Positions 25,177 through 33,030 of a stretch of DNA of 64,000 nt are shown in pieces (position 1 is the stretch's first letter; each line of letters opens with the position of its first letter). Source of the stretch: DAOUBF01 sp034432795 (GTDB taxonomy: Bacteria; Chloroflexota; Anaerolineae; DSLN01); assembly GCA_034432795.1 (NCBI GenBank), contig DAOUBF010000057.1:1-64000 (forward strand), read 5' to 3'. Under the pieces are notes generated by a model that was given only the letters and a program-made list of their open reading frames with translations, did no database searches and had not been told where the DNA came from. The position numbers and the translations under genes are program-made.

Positions 25177-25991
25177 CCCTCCTCCAGGCCCTTGTCCTGG
25201 GCATCATCCAGGGCGCCACAGAGTACATCCCGGTGAGTTCGTCGGCCCATCTCGTCCTGGTCCCCTGGCTGCTGGGCTGGCCGGAGGCCGGGTTTGTGTT
25301 TGATGTGCTCGTCCAATGGGGGACACTGATCGCCGTCATCCTCTACTTCTGGCGCGACCTGGTTACGCTGATCGCCGCCGCGCTCCGGGGCCTGGCCACA
25401 GGCAAGCCCCTGGCGACCGCAGACGCGCGGCTGGCCTGGCTGATCATCGTCGGCAGCCTCCCGGCGGGTGTGCTCGGTCTCCTCTTCAAACAGGACTTTG
25501 AGCGCGTCTTCTCCGCCCAGACCAGTGTGGCCGCACTGCTGCTGGTGACAGGCCTCATTCTGGCCCTCAGCGAACGGCTGGGGGCGCGCACGCGGGCGCT
25601 GAACACCCTGACCTGGCCGGATGCCCTTATCGTGGGCCTGGCCCAGGCGCTGGCCATCCTGCCAGGTATCTCGCGCTCGGGCGCCACAATCGCCGCCGGC
25701 CTGGGGCGGCACCTGGACCGTGCGGCGGCGGCCCGATTCAGCTTTCTCCTCTCCATCCCGGCGTTGCTCGGCGCCGGCCTCGTCGCGCTCAAAGACCTGG
25801 CCGATGCCGGAAACACGCTCACTGCCTTGCCGGTTCTGGTCACCGGGTTCATCGCCGCCGCCATCACCGGCTACCTGTGCATCGCCGCGCTGCTCGCCTA
25901 CCTGCGCCGCCGGTCGCTGATCATCTTCGCGCTGTATTGCTGGCTCTTCGGCGGGCTGAGCCTGCTCGTCGCGCTGCTTGGGCTAAGATGA
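25173..25991 (+). CDS. uppP: Undecaprenyl-diphosphatase
   Basis: A 272-residue polytopic membrane phosphatase of the BacA/UppP family. EYIPVSSSAHLVL near the N-terminus and PGISRSGATIAAGL are the two catalytic repeats. It recycles undecaprenyl diphosphate to the monophosphate for cell-wall and glycan export. It overlaps tgt (ATGA) and the lipoprotein gene downstream (ATGA). Confidence 0.96.
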   Translation: MTLLQALVLGIIQGATEYIPVSSSAHLVLVPWLLGWPEAGFVFDVLVQWGTLIAVILYFWRDLVTLIAAALRGLATGKPLATADARLAWLIIVGSLPAGVLGLLFKQDFERVFSAQTSVAALLLVTGLILALSERLGARTRALNTLTWPDALIVGLAQALAILPGISRSGATIAAGLGRHLDRAAAARFSFLLSIPALLGAGLVALKDLADAGNTLTALPVLVTGFIAAAITGYLCIAALLAYLRRRSLIIFALYCWLFGGLSLLVALLGLR

Positions 25992-26797
25992 GATTCGTCC
26001 TTCGTCTCTCGTCGCTGGTCATACTGCTGCTCTTCGGCTGCCAAAGCACCTCCTCACCGCCCCTCACCCCCAGCCCCACGCCACCGGAGGCCACGCTCCG
26101 CGCCGGTGCGTCCGGCGCGGCAGGGCCGCTACTTGACCTGGTCATCCCCGCCTATATGACCCAGGCGCCCCATGTCATCCTGCGCCGCGAGAACGGCGAT
26201 AGCGCCTTGCTGCTAGAGGCTGTCGCCTCCGGGCGCGATCACTTCGCCCTGGTGGCCCTGCCGCCGTCGGAGGGGATGTGGGCCATGCCGGTGGCCGTGA
26301 CCGGCGTCGCCGTTGTCGTCCACCCCAGCAACCCGCTGCGCGCCCTCACCCTGGCCCAACTACGCAGCCTGTTCAAAGGCGAGATCACCTCCTGGGCGCA
26401 ACTCGGCAGCTTTGCCCAGAACGTCACTGTGCTCAGCCGCGAGGACGGCTCTGGCATCCGCCGCGCCTTTGAGAGCCAGGTCATGGGCGAGCAGCGCGTG
26501 ACGCTGACCGCCGCGATCATGCCACAAGACACCGCCGTGATGGAGGCCGTAGCCGCCACGCCTGGGGCAATTGGCTACATCTCCTCGGCCTCCATTGATC
26601 AGCGTGTCAACGTGGTCGCCATTGAAGGCGTGCTTCCCTCACCGCGCAGCCTGGCCGATGGCAGCTACCCGATCAGCACGCCGATCTACTTCGTGAGCCG
26701 AGGCGAGCCTGTGGGCGAAGCCCGCGCCTTTCTCCAATTCCTCCTCAGCCGTGAAGGGCAGACGCTGATCGGCCAGAAGTACGGGAGGGTAAAATAA
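25988..26797 (+). CDS. PstS-like phosphate-binding lipoprotein
   Basis: ATG 25988 overlaps the uppP stop. The 269-residue product has a lipoprotein signal peptide ending LLFGC (cysteine about residue 18) and a periplasmic-binding fold with the segments ALTLAQLRSLFKGEITSWAQ, SREDGSGIRRAFE and a GAIGYIS motif, all seen in PstS-like proteins. It would capture phosphate or a similar anion at the membrane surface. No pstC/A/B genes are adjacent, so it may act as a sensor or with an ABC system elsewhere. The first codons include TTCGTCCTTCGTCT, a short period-7 stretch. It is shorter than typical PstS. Confidence 0.8.
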   Translation: MRFVLRLSSLVILLLFGCQSTSSPPLTPSPTPPEATLRAGASGAAGPLLDLVIPAYMTQAPHVILRRENGDSALLLEAVASGRDHFALVALPPSEGMWAMPVAVTGVAVVVHPSNPLRALTLAQLRSLFKGEITSWAQLGSFAQNVTVLSREDGSGIRRAFESQVMGEQRVTLTAAIMPQDTAVMEAVAATPGAIGYISSASIDQRVNVVAIEGVLPSPRSLADGSYPISTPIYFVSRGEPVGEARAFLQFLLSREGQTLIGQKYGRVK

Positions 26798-26831
26798 GCT
26801 CCGCCAGGATCACCCCCCTGCTCCGCCTGCC

Positions 26832-27770
26832 ATGAGGGCCTACGTGATCTACAACCCGGCTGCGGGGCTATGGCACGCCAGCCAGCGCAGACTGGATGAG
26901 GCCCTGGCGGTCCTCGCCGGGCGCGGCTGGGAGGTGACATTATGCACCGCACAAGGCCCGGAGGATGTGACCGCATGGGCGCACGCCGCTTACGAAGCGG
27001 GCTGCGATGCGGCCATCGTCGCCGGTGGCGACGGCAGCCTGCGCCAGGCAGCGGACGCCCTGGCCGGGACCCCGGTGGCCCTGGGCGTCCTGCCCTGCGG
27101 CACAGCCAACGTCTGGGCACAGGAACTGGGCCTGCCGCTGCCGCGCCTGGGGGGCGGCTGGCTGGCCGAGGCCGCTCGCCTTCTGACCGCAAGCGACATC
27201 CGGGCGATAGACCTGGGCCGGGCGAACGGCCGCCATTTCCTGCTCTGGGCCGGGGTCGGGCTGGACGCCTACGTCGCGGCACGTGTGAATCCGAGCTGGC
27301 TCAAGCGGGCCTTCGGCGTGCCCGGCTATGCGCTGGCCGCGCTCATCACCGCCCTGCGCTTTCGGGGTGTTCAGGCTCGTCTGAAGCTAAAGGACACCAT
27401 ACTAGCGGGGCAGATGCTCTTGGTGGTCGTGTCCAATGTTCAGCTTTACGCGGGGGGCGTGATCCGGCTGGATGAGCGGGCGCGCCTGGACGATGGCCTG
27501 CTGGAGGTCTGGGCTTTTCAGGGCCACGACCTGCGGCATGCCCTGGCCCATCTCTGGCGCGTCTGGACCGGACGCCACTGGGGTGCTCCTGGCGTCTGGC
27601 AGGGGCGCCTCCAGCATCTCATCATTGAGGCTGACCCGCCTGCGCTGGTTCATCTGGACGGCGATCCGCTGCTGCGGACGCCAGTGGAGATTGAGGTGCT
27701 GCCGGGCGGGTTACGTGTGCTTGTGCCCCCCCAGGCAGCGGCACGGCTGTTTACGTCCCCAGCCGCTTGA
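26832..27770 (+). CDS. Diacylglycerol/lipid kinase family protein
   Basis: A 312-residue DAGK-catalytic-domain protein. IYNPAAG starts the fold, GGDGSLRQ is the nucleotide-binding GGDGT-like motif and LPCGTANVWA follows; the C-terminal beta-sandwich ends in VHLDGDPL. It phosphorylates a lipid such as diacylglycerol or undecaprenol. Its last 60 bases are repeated at 32301-32360, downstream of the CODH island, and its 3' end overlaps antisense with the remains of a zinc-ribbon gene. Confidence 0.92.
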   Translation: MRAYVIYNPAAGLWHASQRRLDEALAVLAGRGWEVTLCTAQGPEDVTAWAHAAYEAGCDAAIVAGGDGSLRQAADALAGTPVALGVLPCGTANVWAQELGLPLPRLGGGWLAEAARLLTASDIRAIDLGRANGRHFLLWAGVGLDAYVAARVNPSWLKRAFGVPGYALAALITALRFRGVQARLKLKDTILAGQMLLVVVSNVQLYAGGVIRLDERARLDDGLLEVWAFQGHDLRHALAHLWRVWTGRHWGAPGVWQGRLQHLIIEADPPALVHLDGDPLLRTPVEIEVLPGGLRVLVPPQAAARLFTSPAA

Positions 27771-27828
27771 AGCCCAGGTCAGTGGCCCAGCGCCGGTCGG
27801 CCCGCTCCCAGTCTAGCCTGCAGCGCGT
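27711..27828. repeat. Left copy of the direct repeat flanking the CODH island
   Basis: Bases 27711-27816 align without gaps to 32301-32406 (offset 4590) with 11 differences that I can count, about 90 % identity. The copy holds the 3' end of the lipid kinase on plus and the 3' end of a zinc-ribbon gene on minus. Weaker similarity continues to about 27828. Confidence 0.9.
27751..27828 (-). pseudogene. 3' fragment of the zinc-ribbon protein gene
   Basis: The minus strand encodes LDWERADRRWATDLGFKRLG followed by Thr and a stop, identical in protein to the C-terminus of the intact gene at 32341-32640 but differing at synonymous positions. The upstream part of the gene is missing, replaced by hairpin-rich DNA. 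Confidence 0.85.
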
Positions 27829-28225
27829 AGGGCAGGTTTACATACCTGCCGCTGCGGTGTGTACTGGTAGGGGCACGCCATGCCGTGCCCTGCGGCGGGT
27901 AGGGAAACCCGCCCTACTAGGAGGGGAGGAGGACGAGTTTCCTCCCCCACAGAGGGGGGAGGAGGTTGCACCTGTTCCCTCCCCTGGATTGAATCAAGTG
28001 ACATTTGTTATCTTACGTTTATGACATTTGACACTACCCGTCTGATCTATCTGGCCTACATTGGATAATATCAGGGGCGGTTAAATGCCCATTATGTATG
28101 GCCATCTTTGCAACAGGCCAGTAGATGTCCACTCTGTCTTTCTTGAAAGGAGGTGAAAACCCGGTCCAATCGCCTCTAACATAGTTACACTTTAGCCACT
28201 GGCTTGAAGAAGGGAGCGGAGGATC
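27829..28225. other. Hairpin-rich intergenic region upstream of cooF
   Basis: About 400 bp without a supported gene. The left part holds stacked palindromes: GGCAGGT/ACCTGCC, GGGGCACG/CGTGCCC and GGCGGGT/ACCCGCC, then a C-rich/G-rich arm pair similar to other intergenic repeats here. The right part is AT-richer and contains two TGACATTTG copies at 27997-28005 and 28022-28030, a candidate regulator site for the CODH genes. No convincing -35/-10 pair stands out. Confidence 0.6.
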
Positions 28226-28894
28226 ATGAAAACGGTCTTTGTGCATCCGGAGCGCTGCATCGGGTGTAAACAATGTGAAGTCGCCTGTGCAGTGGCCCAC
28301 TCACAAACCAAAAATCTCTTCCTGTCCGTCTTTGAGACGCCCGCGCCCAAGCCCCGCATCCACGCAGAGCCTGGCCTTGTTCTTAACACCGCCTTCCCTA
28401 ACAAGTGCCGACATTGTAACCCCGCGCCTTGCATGGCCGTCTGTCCGACAGCAGCTATTCACCGCGCCACCGATTACCCTGAGATCGTCGTGATTGAGGC
28501 GCGCAAGTGCATCGCCTGTGGCATGTGCGCTATGGTCTGCCCGTTTGATGTCATCACCTATTATGCCTCGGCTGCTGCACCTGAAAAAACAGCCGTGGCG
28601 ATCAAATGCGACCACTGCATTGAGCGCCAACGCCAGGGGCTAATACCTGCCTGCGTAGAAGCCTGCAAGGTCAACGCGCTACAATTTGGGGAGATCAACG
28701 AACTGGTCAAGGCCGCTCGCACACGCTACTCAGAGGCTGTATCGGTGGCAGTCGCTCAGGTCAGTAGCGAACTCACCGCCCTGCCTGCCAACGTCAGCGC
28801 CTGGCGGCAGTGGGGCGCGGCTGTCTCTCAGATGCACGCCGATGGCAAGAAATATCATCCTGAGCGCAGCGAAGGAAAGGAGCGTGAGCCATGA
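28226..28894 (+). CDS. cooF: CooF-like iron-sulfur electron-transfer protein
   Basis: A 222-residue ferredoxin-like protein with four cysteine clusters: CIGCKQCEVAC, CRHCNPAPCMAVCP, CIACGMCAMVCP and CDHCIERQRQGLIPACVEAC, matching the four-cluster CooF/HycB-type family. It would receive electrons from CO dehydrogenase. AGCGGAGGA lies before ATG 28226 and its stop overlaps the cooS start (ATGA). With the downstream flavoprotein it probably passes electrons to NAD(P)+ rather than to a hydrogenase, since no hydrogenase genes are adjacent. Confidence 0.92.
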   Translation: MKTVFVHPERCIGCKQCEVACAVAHSQTKNLFLSVFETPAPKPRIHAEPGLVLNTAFPNKCRHCNPAPCMAVCPTAAIHRATDYPEIVVIEARKCIACGMCAMVCPFDVITYYASAAAPEKTAVAIKCDHCIERQRQGLIPACVEACKVNALQFGEINELVKAARTRYSEAVSVAVAQVSSELTALPANVSAWRQWGAAVSQMHADGKKYHPERSEGKEREP

Positions 28895-30828
28895 CGGTAT
28901 TCAGTGGAAACGGATATAGGAGGGTCAGCATTAACGCCGATACCTGGGCTATGCTTGAGAAGGCCCGCCGCGAAGGCATTGAAACGGTCTGGGATCGCCT
29001 CGCCAAGCAAGAACCTCAGTGCGGCTACTGCAGCCTGGGCACCTCCTGCCGTATCTGCGCCATGGGACCCTGTCGTGTTGATCCCTTTGGCGATGGACCG
29101 CAGAAAGGCGTCTGCGGGGCGGATGCCGACATCATCGTGGCCCGCAACCTGGCGCGCATGATCGCCGCCGGTGCTTCATCCCACTCCGACCATGGACGGG
29201 ACATCCTGGAAACTCTATATCTGGTCGGTGAGGGCAAGACCGACACCTACAAGATTAGCGAGCCTGATAAGCTCAAGAAACTGGCCGCTGAATACGGTAT
29301 TGAGACCGATAAGAAGAGCGAGAAGGAGATCGCCGAGGCATTGGCCTGGGAGATGATGGAAGACTTCGGTATGCGCCGCAAGAAACTCCCTATGGTAGCG
29401 CGCGCTCCGAAGGCCCGCCAAGAGATCTGGGCGAAGACCAACACTTACCCGCGTGGCATTGACCGCGAGAACGTGGAAACGCTACACCGCACCCACATGG
29501 GTGTGGATAACGATTGGGTCAACATTCTGCTGCAGGGTGTCCGCACGGCTCTGAGCGATGGCTGGGGCGGATCGATGGTCGCCACCGAGCTTTCAGACAC
29601 CCTCTTTGGTCTGCCCACCCCAAAGGTCTCTCGCATGAATCTGGGCGTGCTCAAGGCCGACCAAGTCAACATCATCCTGCACGGCCACAACCCGATGCTC
29701 TCAGAGGTCATCGTTGCCGCCTCGCAGGATCCCGAAATGCTGGAACTGGCAAGGAGGAACGGCGCCACGGGCATTAACCTGGCAGGGTTGTGCTGCACGG
29801 GCAACGAAGTGCTGATGCGCAAGGGCATCCCAATGGCTGGCAACCATCTGATGCAAGAACTGGCGATCATCACGGGCGCGGTGGAGTTAATGGTCGTGGA
29901 CTATCAGTGCATCATGCCCGCTGTGACCGAGACCGCCAAATGCTACCATACCAAAGTCGTCAGCACGTTTGATAAGGCCAAATTCCCTGGTGCCGAGCAC
30001 ATCTCTTTCAACCCGGAACGTGGCCTGGAGATCGGTAAACAGATCGTCCGCATGGCGGTGGAAAACTTCCCCAACCGCGTGGCGGCCAAGGTCAACATCC
30101 CGGTTGAGCCTGTGCAGATGATGACCGGCTTCTCAGTGGAGGCCATTCTACAAGCCTTAGGTGGGACGCCACAGCCACTGATTGATGCCATCGTCAAGGG
30201 CCAGATTCGTGGCGCGGTGGGTGTTGTCGGCTGCAATAACCCCAAGATTAAGCAGGACCTGGGCCACACCGAGCTGACCAAGCGTCTGATTGAGAACGAC
30301 ATCCTGGTCGTGGTCACAGGCTGCGCCGCCGTTGCCGACGGCAAGGCCGGGCTGATGACGCCGGAAGCCGCAGATAAAGCCGGGCCGGGCCTGAGCGCGG
30401 TCTGCAAGGCGTTAGGCATCCCACCGGTGCTGCACTTTGGCTCGTGCGTGGATAACACGCGCATCCTGGTCTTGGCGTCTGCCCTCGCCAATGCCCTGGG
30501 CGTGGACATCAGTGCCCTGCCACTAGCAGGCGCGGCCCCCGAGTGGTACTCAGAGAAGGCCGTTGCTATCGGCGTGTATGTCGTCGCCAGCGGTATTTAC
30601 ACCGTGCTGGGTACCACGCCACCGGTCTTCGGCAGCCCGAATGTGATCAAACTGCTCACTGAGGGGCTGGAGAGCGTGTTTGGCGCGACCTTCGCCGTTG
30701 AACCGGATCCGAACCGGGCCGCTGTGCTAATCCGCCGCCATATTGAAAAGAAGCGCGCTGGCCTCGGCCTACCAGCCCTTGATCCCGAGCGTATCCTTAT
30801 GCCGGAAGCCGAACTGGTGCTGGCGTAA
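28891..30828 (+). CDS. cooS: Anaerobic Ni-Fe carbon monoxide dehydrogenase catalytic subunit
   Basis: A 645-residue CooS. B-cluster cysteines are C53, C56, C61 and C75 (CRICAMGPC...VCG). The D-cluster region reads QCGYCSLGTSC: a CX2C pair (C44, C47) with Ser52 where many CooS have a second D-cluster cysteine; this resembles the [2Fe-2S] form described for Desulfovibrio vulgaris. C-cluster ligands appear present: a histidine in LHGHNPML, then AGLCCTG, VDYQCIMP, VGCNNPK, GCAAVADGKAGLM and FGSCVDNTR. It oxidises CO to CO2. No acetyl-CoA synthase subunit, CooC/CooJ or CooA lies nearby. Confidence 0.97.
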   Translation: MTVFSGNGYRRVSINADTWAMLEKARREGIETVWDRLAKQEPQCGYCSLGTSCRICAMGPCRVDPFGDGPQKGVCGADADIIVARNLARMIAAGASSHSDHGRDILETLYLVGEGKTDTYKISEPDKLKKLAAEYGIETDKKSEKEIAEALAWEMMEDFGMRRKKLPMVARAPKARQEIWAKTNTYPRGIDRENVETLHRTHMGVDNDWVNILLQGVRTALSDGWGGSMVATELSDTLFGLPTPKVSRMNLGVLKADQVNIILHGHNPMLSEVIVAASQDPEMLELARRNGATGINLAGLCCTGNEVLMRKGIPMAGNHLMQELAIITGAVELMVVDYQCIMPAVTETAKCYHTKVVSTFDKAKFPGAEHISFNPERGLEIGKQIVRMAVENFPNRVAAKVNIPVEPVQMMTGFSVEAILQALGGTPQPLIDAIVKGQIRGAVGVVGCNNPKIKQDLGHTELTKRLIENDILVVVTGCAAVADGKAGLMTPEAADKAGPGLSAVCKALGIPPVLHFGSCVDNTRILVLASALANALGVDISALPLAGAAPEWYSEKAVAIGVYVVASGIYTVLGTTPPVFGSPNVIKLLTEGLESVFGATFAVEPDPNRAAVLIRRHIEKKRAGLGLPALDPERILMPEAELVLA

Positions 30829-30832
30829 GTAA

Positions 30833-30861
30833 GTAGGGGCGAGGCGCCGCCTCGCCCCTAC
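30833..30861. repeat. Perfect palindrome after cooS
   Basis: Fourteen-base arms GTAGGGGCGAGGCG and CGCCTCGCCCCTAC around one base. There is no T run after it, so it is either a repeat palindrome or a non-canonical terminator between cooS and the oxidoreductase. Confidence 0.75.
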
Positions 30862-30958
30862 TTGGTATCCCACCCTCTTCCTCCTCACTCTTGACAAGAG
30901 AGGAGGGTAGGGATGGACTATCAACAGATTCGGGAACGGATGGGGGAAAGGAGGGACA

Positions 30959-32185
30959 GTGAAAATCGTGATCATTGGCGCCGGCCCAGCGGGGGTGAGC
31001 GCCGCTGAGACGGTACGCGCCTACGACCGCCAGGCCGAACTGGTGATGCTCAGCACCGAGCCTTATCCGCCCTATTCTCCACCGGCCATGGTGGACCACT
31101 TCCTGACCGGCTCCAACGTTCACTTCTGGCGCGCACCCGACTGGCCCCAACAGACCGGCGTAGATTACCGCAGCGGTGTGCAGGTGGTGGCCATTGAGCC
31201 TGACGCTCACCGACTGCGGCTTAAGGACGGCTCAATAGTGGGCTACGACCGGCTGGTGATCGCCACTGGCGGACGGCTGTACGCGCCCCTGGAAGGGGCT
31301 GACCTGCCCGGCGTTTACAATTTCAAGTCGCTCAGCGCGGCTGAAGCGTTGGTCAGAAAGGTTAAAAGGGGTGAAGCGCGAACGGCCATCGTTGTGGGAG
31401 CAGGGTTCATCGGTATGGAGATCGCCCTACTGTTGCGCGTTCTGGGCGTGACTGTGACGCAAATTGAAATGCTTGACCAGGTCATGGCAGGCATGCTGGA
31501 TACTGAAACCGCCAGGATCGCCCTGGCGCTCCTCCAAGAGCGCGGCATAGACGTGCGACTCAAGACCAAAGCCGTCGCTTTCATCGGTGATGGGCAAGCC
31601 AAAGGCGTCCGGCTGGAAACGGGTGACATCCTGGAGGCCGACCTGTTGATCGCGGCTACCGGCATCAGGCCCAACCTTGACCTGTTAGCAGGCAGTGGGA
31701 TTGCCTATCGGTGGGGCATCATAGTGGATGACCATCTGCGCACGAATGCCCCAGACGTTTATGCGGCAGGTGATGTGGTAGAAGCCCCTGACCGCCTGAC
31801 CGGCGAGTCCTACGTCCACGCCATCTTCCCCAATGCTGTGGAACAGGGGCGGGTCGTCGGCCTGAACCTGGCCGGCTACGATACCCCCTATGAGGGCGCC
31901 GACCGCATGAACAGCCTAAAACATCTGGGGTTGCCGATCATGGCCGTCGGTCTGAAAGAGGGCGATGAGATGTTGCAGTCGCGGCGGAATGGCACCCTGC
32001 GCACGATCTATCTTAAGGACAACCGGCTGGTTGGATTTCAACTGGTCGGGGATACCCGTGCGGCAGGGGTCTTGCGGACATTGATGATCCAGAGGCAAGA
32101 CATACGCCCACTCAAAGGTCACTTGCTTGACCCGAACTTCGGTCAGGGCCTGCTGGCCTGGAGCGCCGTCACACCTTACGCGTGA
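30959..32185 (+). CDS. FAD-dependent NAD(P)H oxidoreductase of the CODH cluster
   Basis: A 408-residue two-dinucleotide-binding-domain flavoprotein: IIGAGPAGVSAAETVR (FAD), VVGAGFIGMEIALLLR (NAD(P)H) and TNAPDVYAAGDV (FAD). GTG 30959 follows GGAAAGGAGGG. Similar FNOR-type proteins are found with cooF and cooS in several anaerobes and are thought to couple CO oxidation to NAD(P)+ reduction. It has no redox-active CXXXXC disulfide and no rubredoxin domain. The gene lies 130 bp after cooS with a palindrome between. Confidence 0.88.
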   Translation: MKIVIIGAGPAGVSAAETVRAYDRQAELVMLSTEPYPPYSPPAMVDHFLTGSNVHFWRAPDWPQQTGVDYRSGVQVVAIEPDAHRLRLKDGSIVGYDRLVIATGGRLYAPLEGADLPGVYNFKSLSAAEALVRKVKRGEARTAIVVGAGFIGMEIALLLRVLGVTVTQIEMLDQVMAGMLDTETARIALALLQERGIDVRLKTKAVAFIGDGQAKGVRLETGDILEADLLIAATGIRPNLDLLAGSGIAYRWGIIVDDHLRTNAPDVYAAGDVVEAPDRLTGESYVHAIFPNAVEQGRVVGLNLAGYDTPYEGADRMNSLKHLGLPIMAVGLKEGDEMLQSRRNGTLRTIYLKDNRLVGFQLVGDTRAAGVLRTLMIQRQDIRPLKGHLLDPNFGQGLLAWSAVTPYA

Positions 32186-32213
32186 GCCTCGTACGATATG
32201 TGATACCTTCGTT

Positions 32214-32256
32214 CTGATGGGGGACGGAGGCTCATTCCTCCTCCGTCCCCCGTCAG
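32214..32256. terminator. Stem-loop after the CODH operon
   Basis: Arms CTGATGGGGGACGGAGG and CCTCCGTCCCCCGTCAG pair over 17 bases with one wobble position. It ends the CODH cluster but lacks a long T tract; the arms contain the GGACGGAGG unit of the dispersed family. Confidence 0.55.
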
Positions 32257-32300
32257 AAATACAATGGGTGCAGGTCCAGAAACCCGGTTTCTCGCGGACA

Positions 32301-32360
32301 CTGCGTGTGCTCGTGCCTCCCCAGGCAACGGCGCGGCTGTTTACGTCCCCAGCCGCTTAA
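32301..32360 (+). pseudogene. 3' fragment of a lipid kinase gene
   Basis: Encodes LRVLVPPQATARLFTSPAA and a TAA stop, one substitution from the C-terminus of the intact kinase at 26832-27770. Upstream sequence is unrelated beyond a few residues, so this is a remnant with no start or catalytic domain. Confidence 0.85.
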
Positions 32361-32418
32361 AGCCCAGATCGGTGGCCCAGCGCCGGTCGGCCCGCTCCCA
32401 ATCCAGGCGTTGCCGCGT
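32301..32418. repeat. Right copy of the direct repeat flanking the CODH island
   Basis: Aligns with 27711-27828. Differences in the lipid-kinase frame are mostly third-position (CTT/CTC, CCC/CCT, GCA/GCG) and those in the zinc-ribbon frame are all synonymous, so both copies diverged while still coding. Confidence 0.9.
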
Positions 32419-32640
32419 GTGATGAATGAAGCGGCGCTCGCCCGTCTCGGTCTGACCGACCTCGCAGAGCATCTTACAGGGATTGCAGAGATAATAGCCC
32501 TGGCGCTCGTCCTGCGGCCCGCGGTACTCAATCACCGGCACGACCGGCCCGCCGCAGCAGGCGCAACGGTTGCGCCGTCCAGAGGCGATCAACGCCTCAA
32601 CGCTACTCTCAGGCCGTGAAACGATAATCTCGCGCACCAT
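32341..32640 (-). CDS. Small zinc-ribbon protein
   Basis: A 99-residue protein with two cysteine pairs, CACCGG (Cys-X-X-Cys) and CNPCK, separated by about 25 residues, which should bind one zinc. There is no enzyme signature. The C-terminus LDWERADRRWATDLGFK is conserved exactly in a remnant at 27751-27828. It converges with the lipid kinase 3' end, overlapping it by 20 bp in the presumed ancestral arrangement. Function is unknown; nucleic-acid binding is possible. Confidence 0.8.
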   Translation of the reverse strand: MVREIIVSRPESSVEALIASGRRNRCACCGGPVVPVIEYRGPQDERQGYYLCNPCKMLCEVGQTETGERRFIHHTRQRLDWERADRRWATDLGFKRLGT

Positions 32641-32715
32641 CGGGCGGCCTCCTTTTCACCAGAGTATAACAGGGGAATCCAGATCAGGCAACAGGCGACC
32701 CATCGGCCTCATTTT

Positions 32716-32807
32716 CTGCCCCTTGCCAGCCTCCCCGCTGAATGCTATAATACCCCTCAAAGCGCCCCTGTAGCTCAGGTGGATAGAGCAGCGGTTTAGG
32801 AAACCGC
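32716..32807. repeat. Left copy of tRNA-Arg promoter and 5' half (att-like)
   Basis: The segment repeats the tRNA-Arg region at 35811-35910: TTGCCA (32723-32728), 17 bp, TATAAT (32746-32751), then 37 identical bases (32761-32797) covering tRNA start to the anticodon stem. The anticodon arm GCGGTTTAGGAAACCGC is the exact reverse complement of the arm in the intact tRNA. Confidence 0.85.
32764..32807 (+). pseudogene. Truncated tRNA-Arg with inverted anticodon arm
   Basis: The acceptor 5' strand, D arm and anticodon arm are present, but the loop reads TTAGGAA instead of TTCCTAA and no T arm or acceptor 3' strand follows (TACGGTCCTGGCAAGACAACC). It cannot fold as a tRNA. Confidence 0.85.
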
Positions 32808-33030
32808 TACGGTCCTGGCAAGACAACCCCACATCAAATATAGGTATCTCGTCCCCACCATCGTAACCGGCTTGGGATGTGAGTAGATCGACCCAATAGC
32901 TTATGTCACCTAGAATTATGAAAGGCTATCAAAAAGTTTAAGATAAAGCCTTATCTTCCAGCTTGATATATTTAGCCTATAAGGCTAAAATATAGCCAAA
33001 TAGGCTATCTACTTCCGGGGGGGGTATCCA
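32808..33030. promoter_or_regulatory. AT-rich control region of the methyltransferase gene
   Basis: Three inverted repeats sit before the gene: AGATAA/TTATCT (32941-32956), TTTAGCCT-ATA-AGGCTAAA (32971-32989) and ATAGCC-AAATA-GGCTAT (32992-33008). The last two share the TAGCC half-site and lie within 60 bp of the start codon, as expected for an operator of an autoregulated restriction-modification gene. A strong G run precedes ATG 33031. Confidence 0.55.

Noticed and set aside
27997..28030. A CooA binding site upstream of cooF
   Set aside because: Two TGACATTTG copies are direct, not inverted, and do not match the dyad expected for CooA; no cooA gene is nearby.
28226..30828. A Wood-Ljungdahl acetyl-CoA synthase operon
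   Set aside because: Only CooS and CooF are present; there is no acsB, acsC/D or acsE-like gene, so this is a stand-alone CO dehydrogenase.
32764..32807. A tRNA-Pro (anticodon AGG) gene
   Set aside because: The anticodon loop reads AGG, but the 3' half with T arm and acceptor strand is missing; the arm is an inverted copy of the tRNA-Arg arm, so this is a truncated copy.
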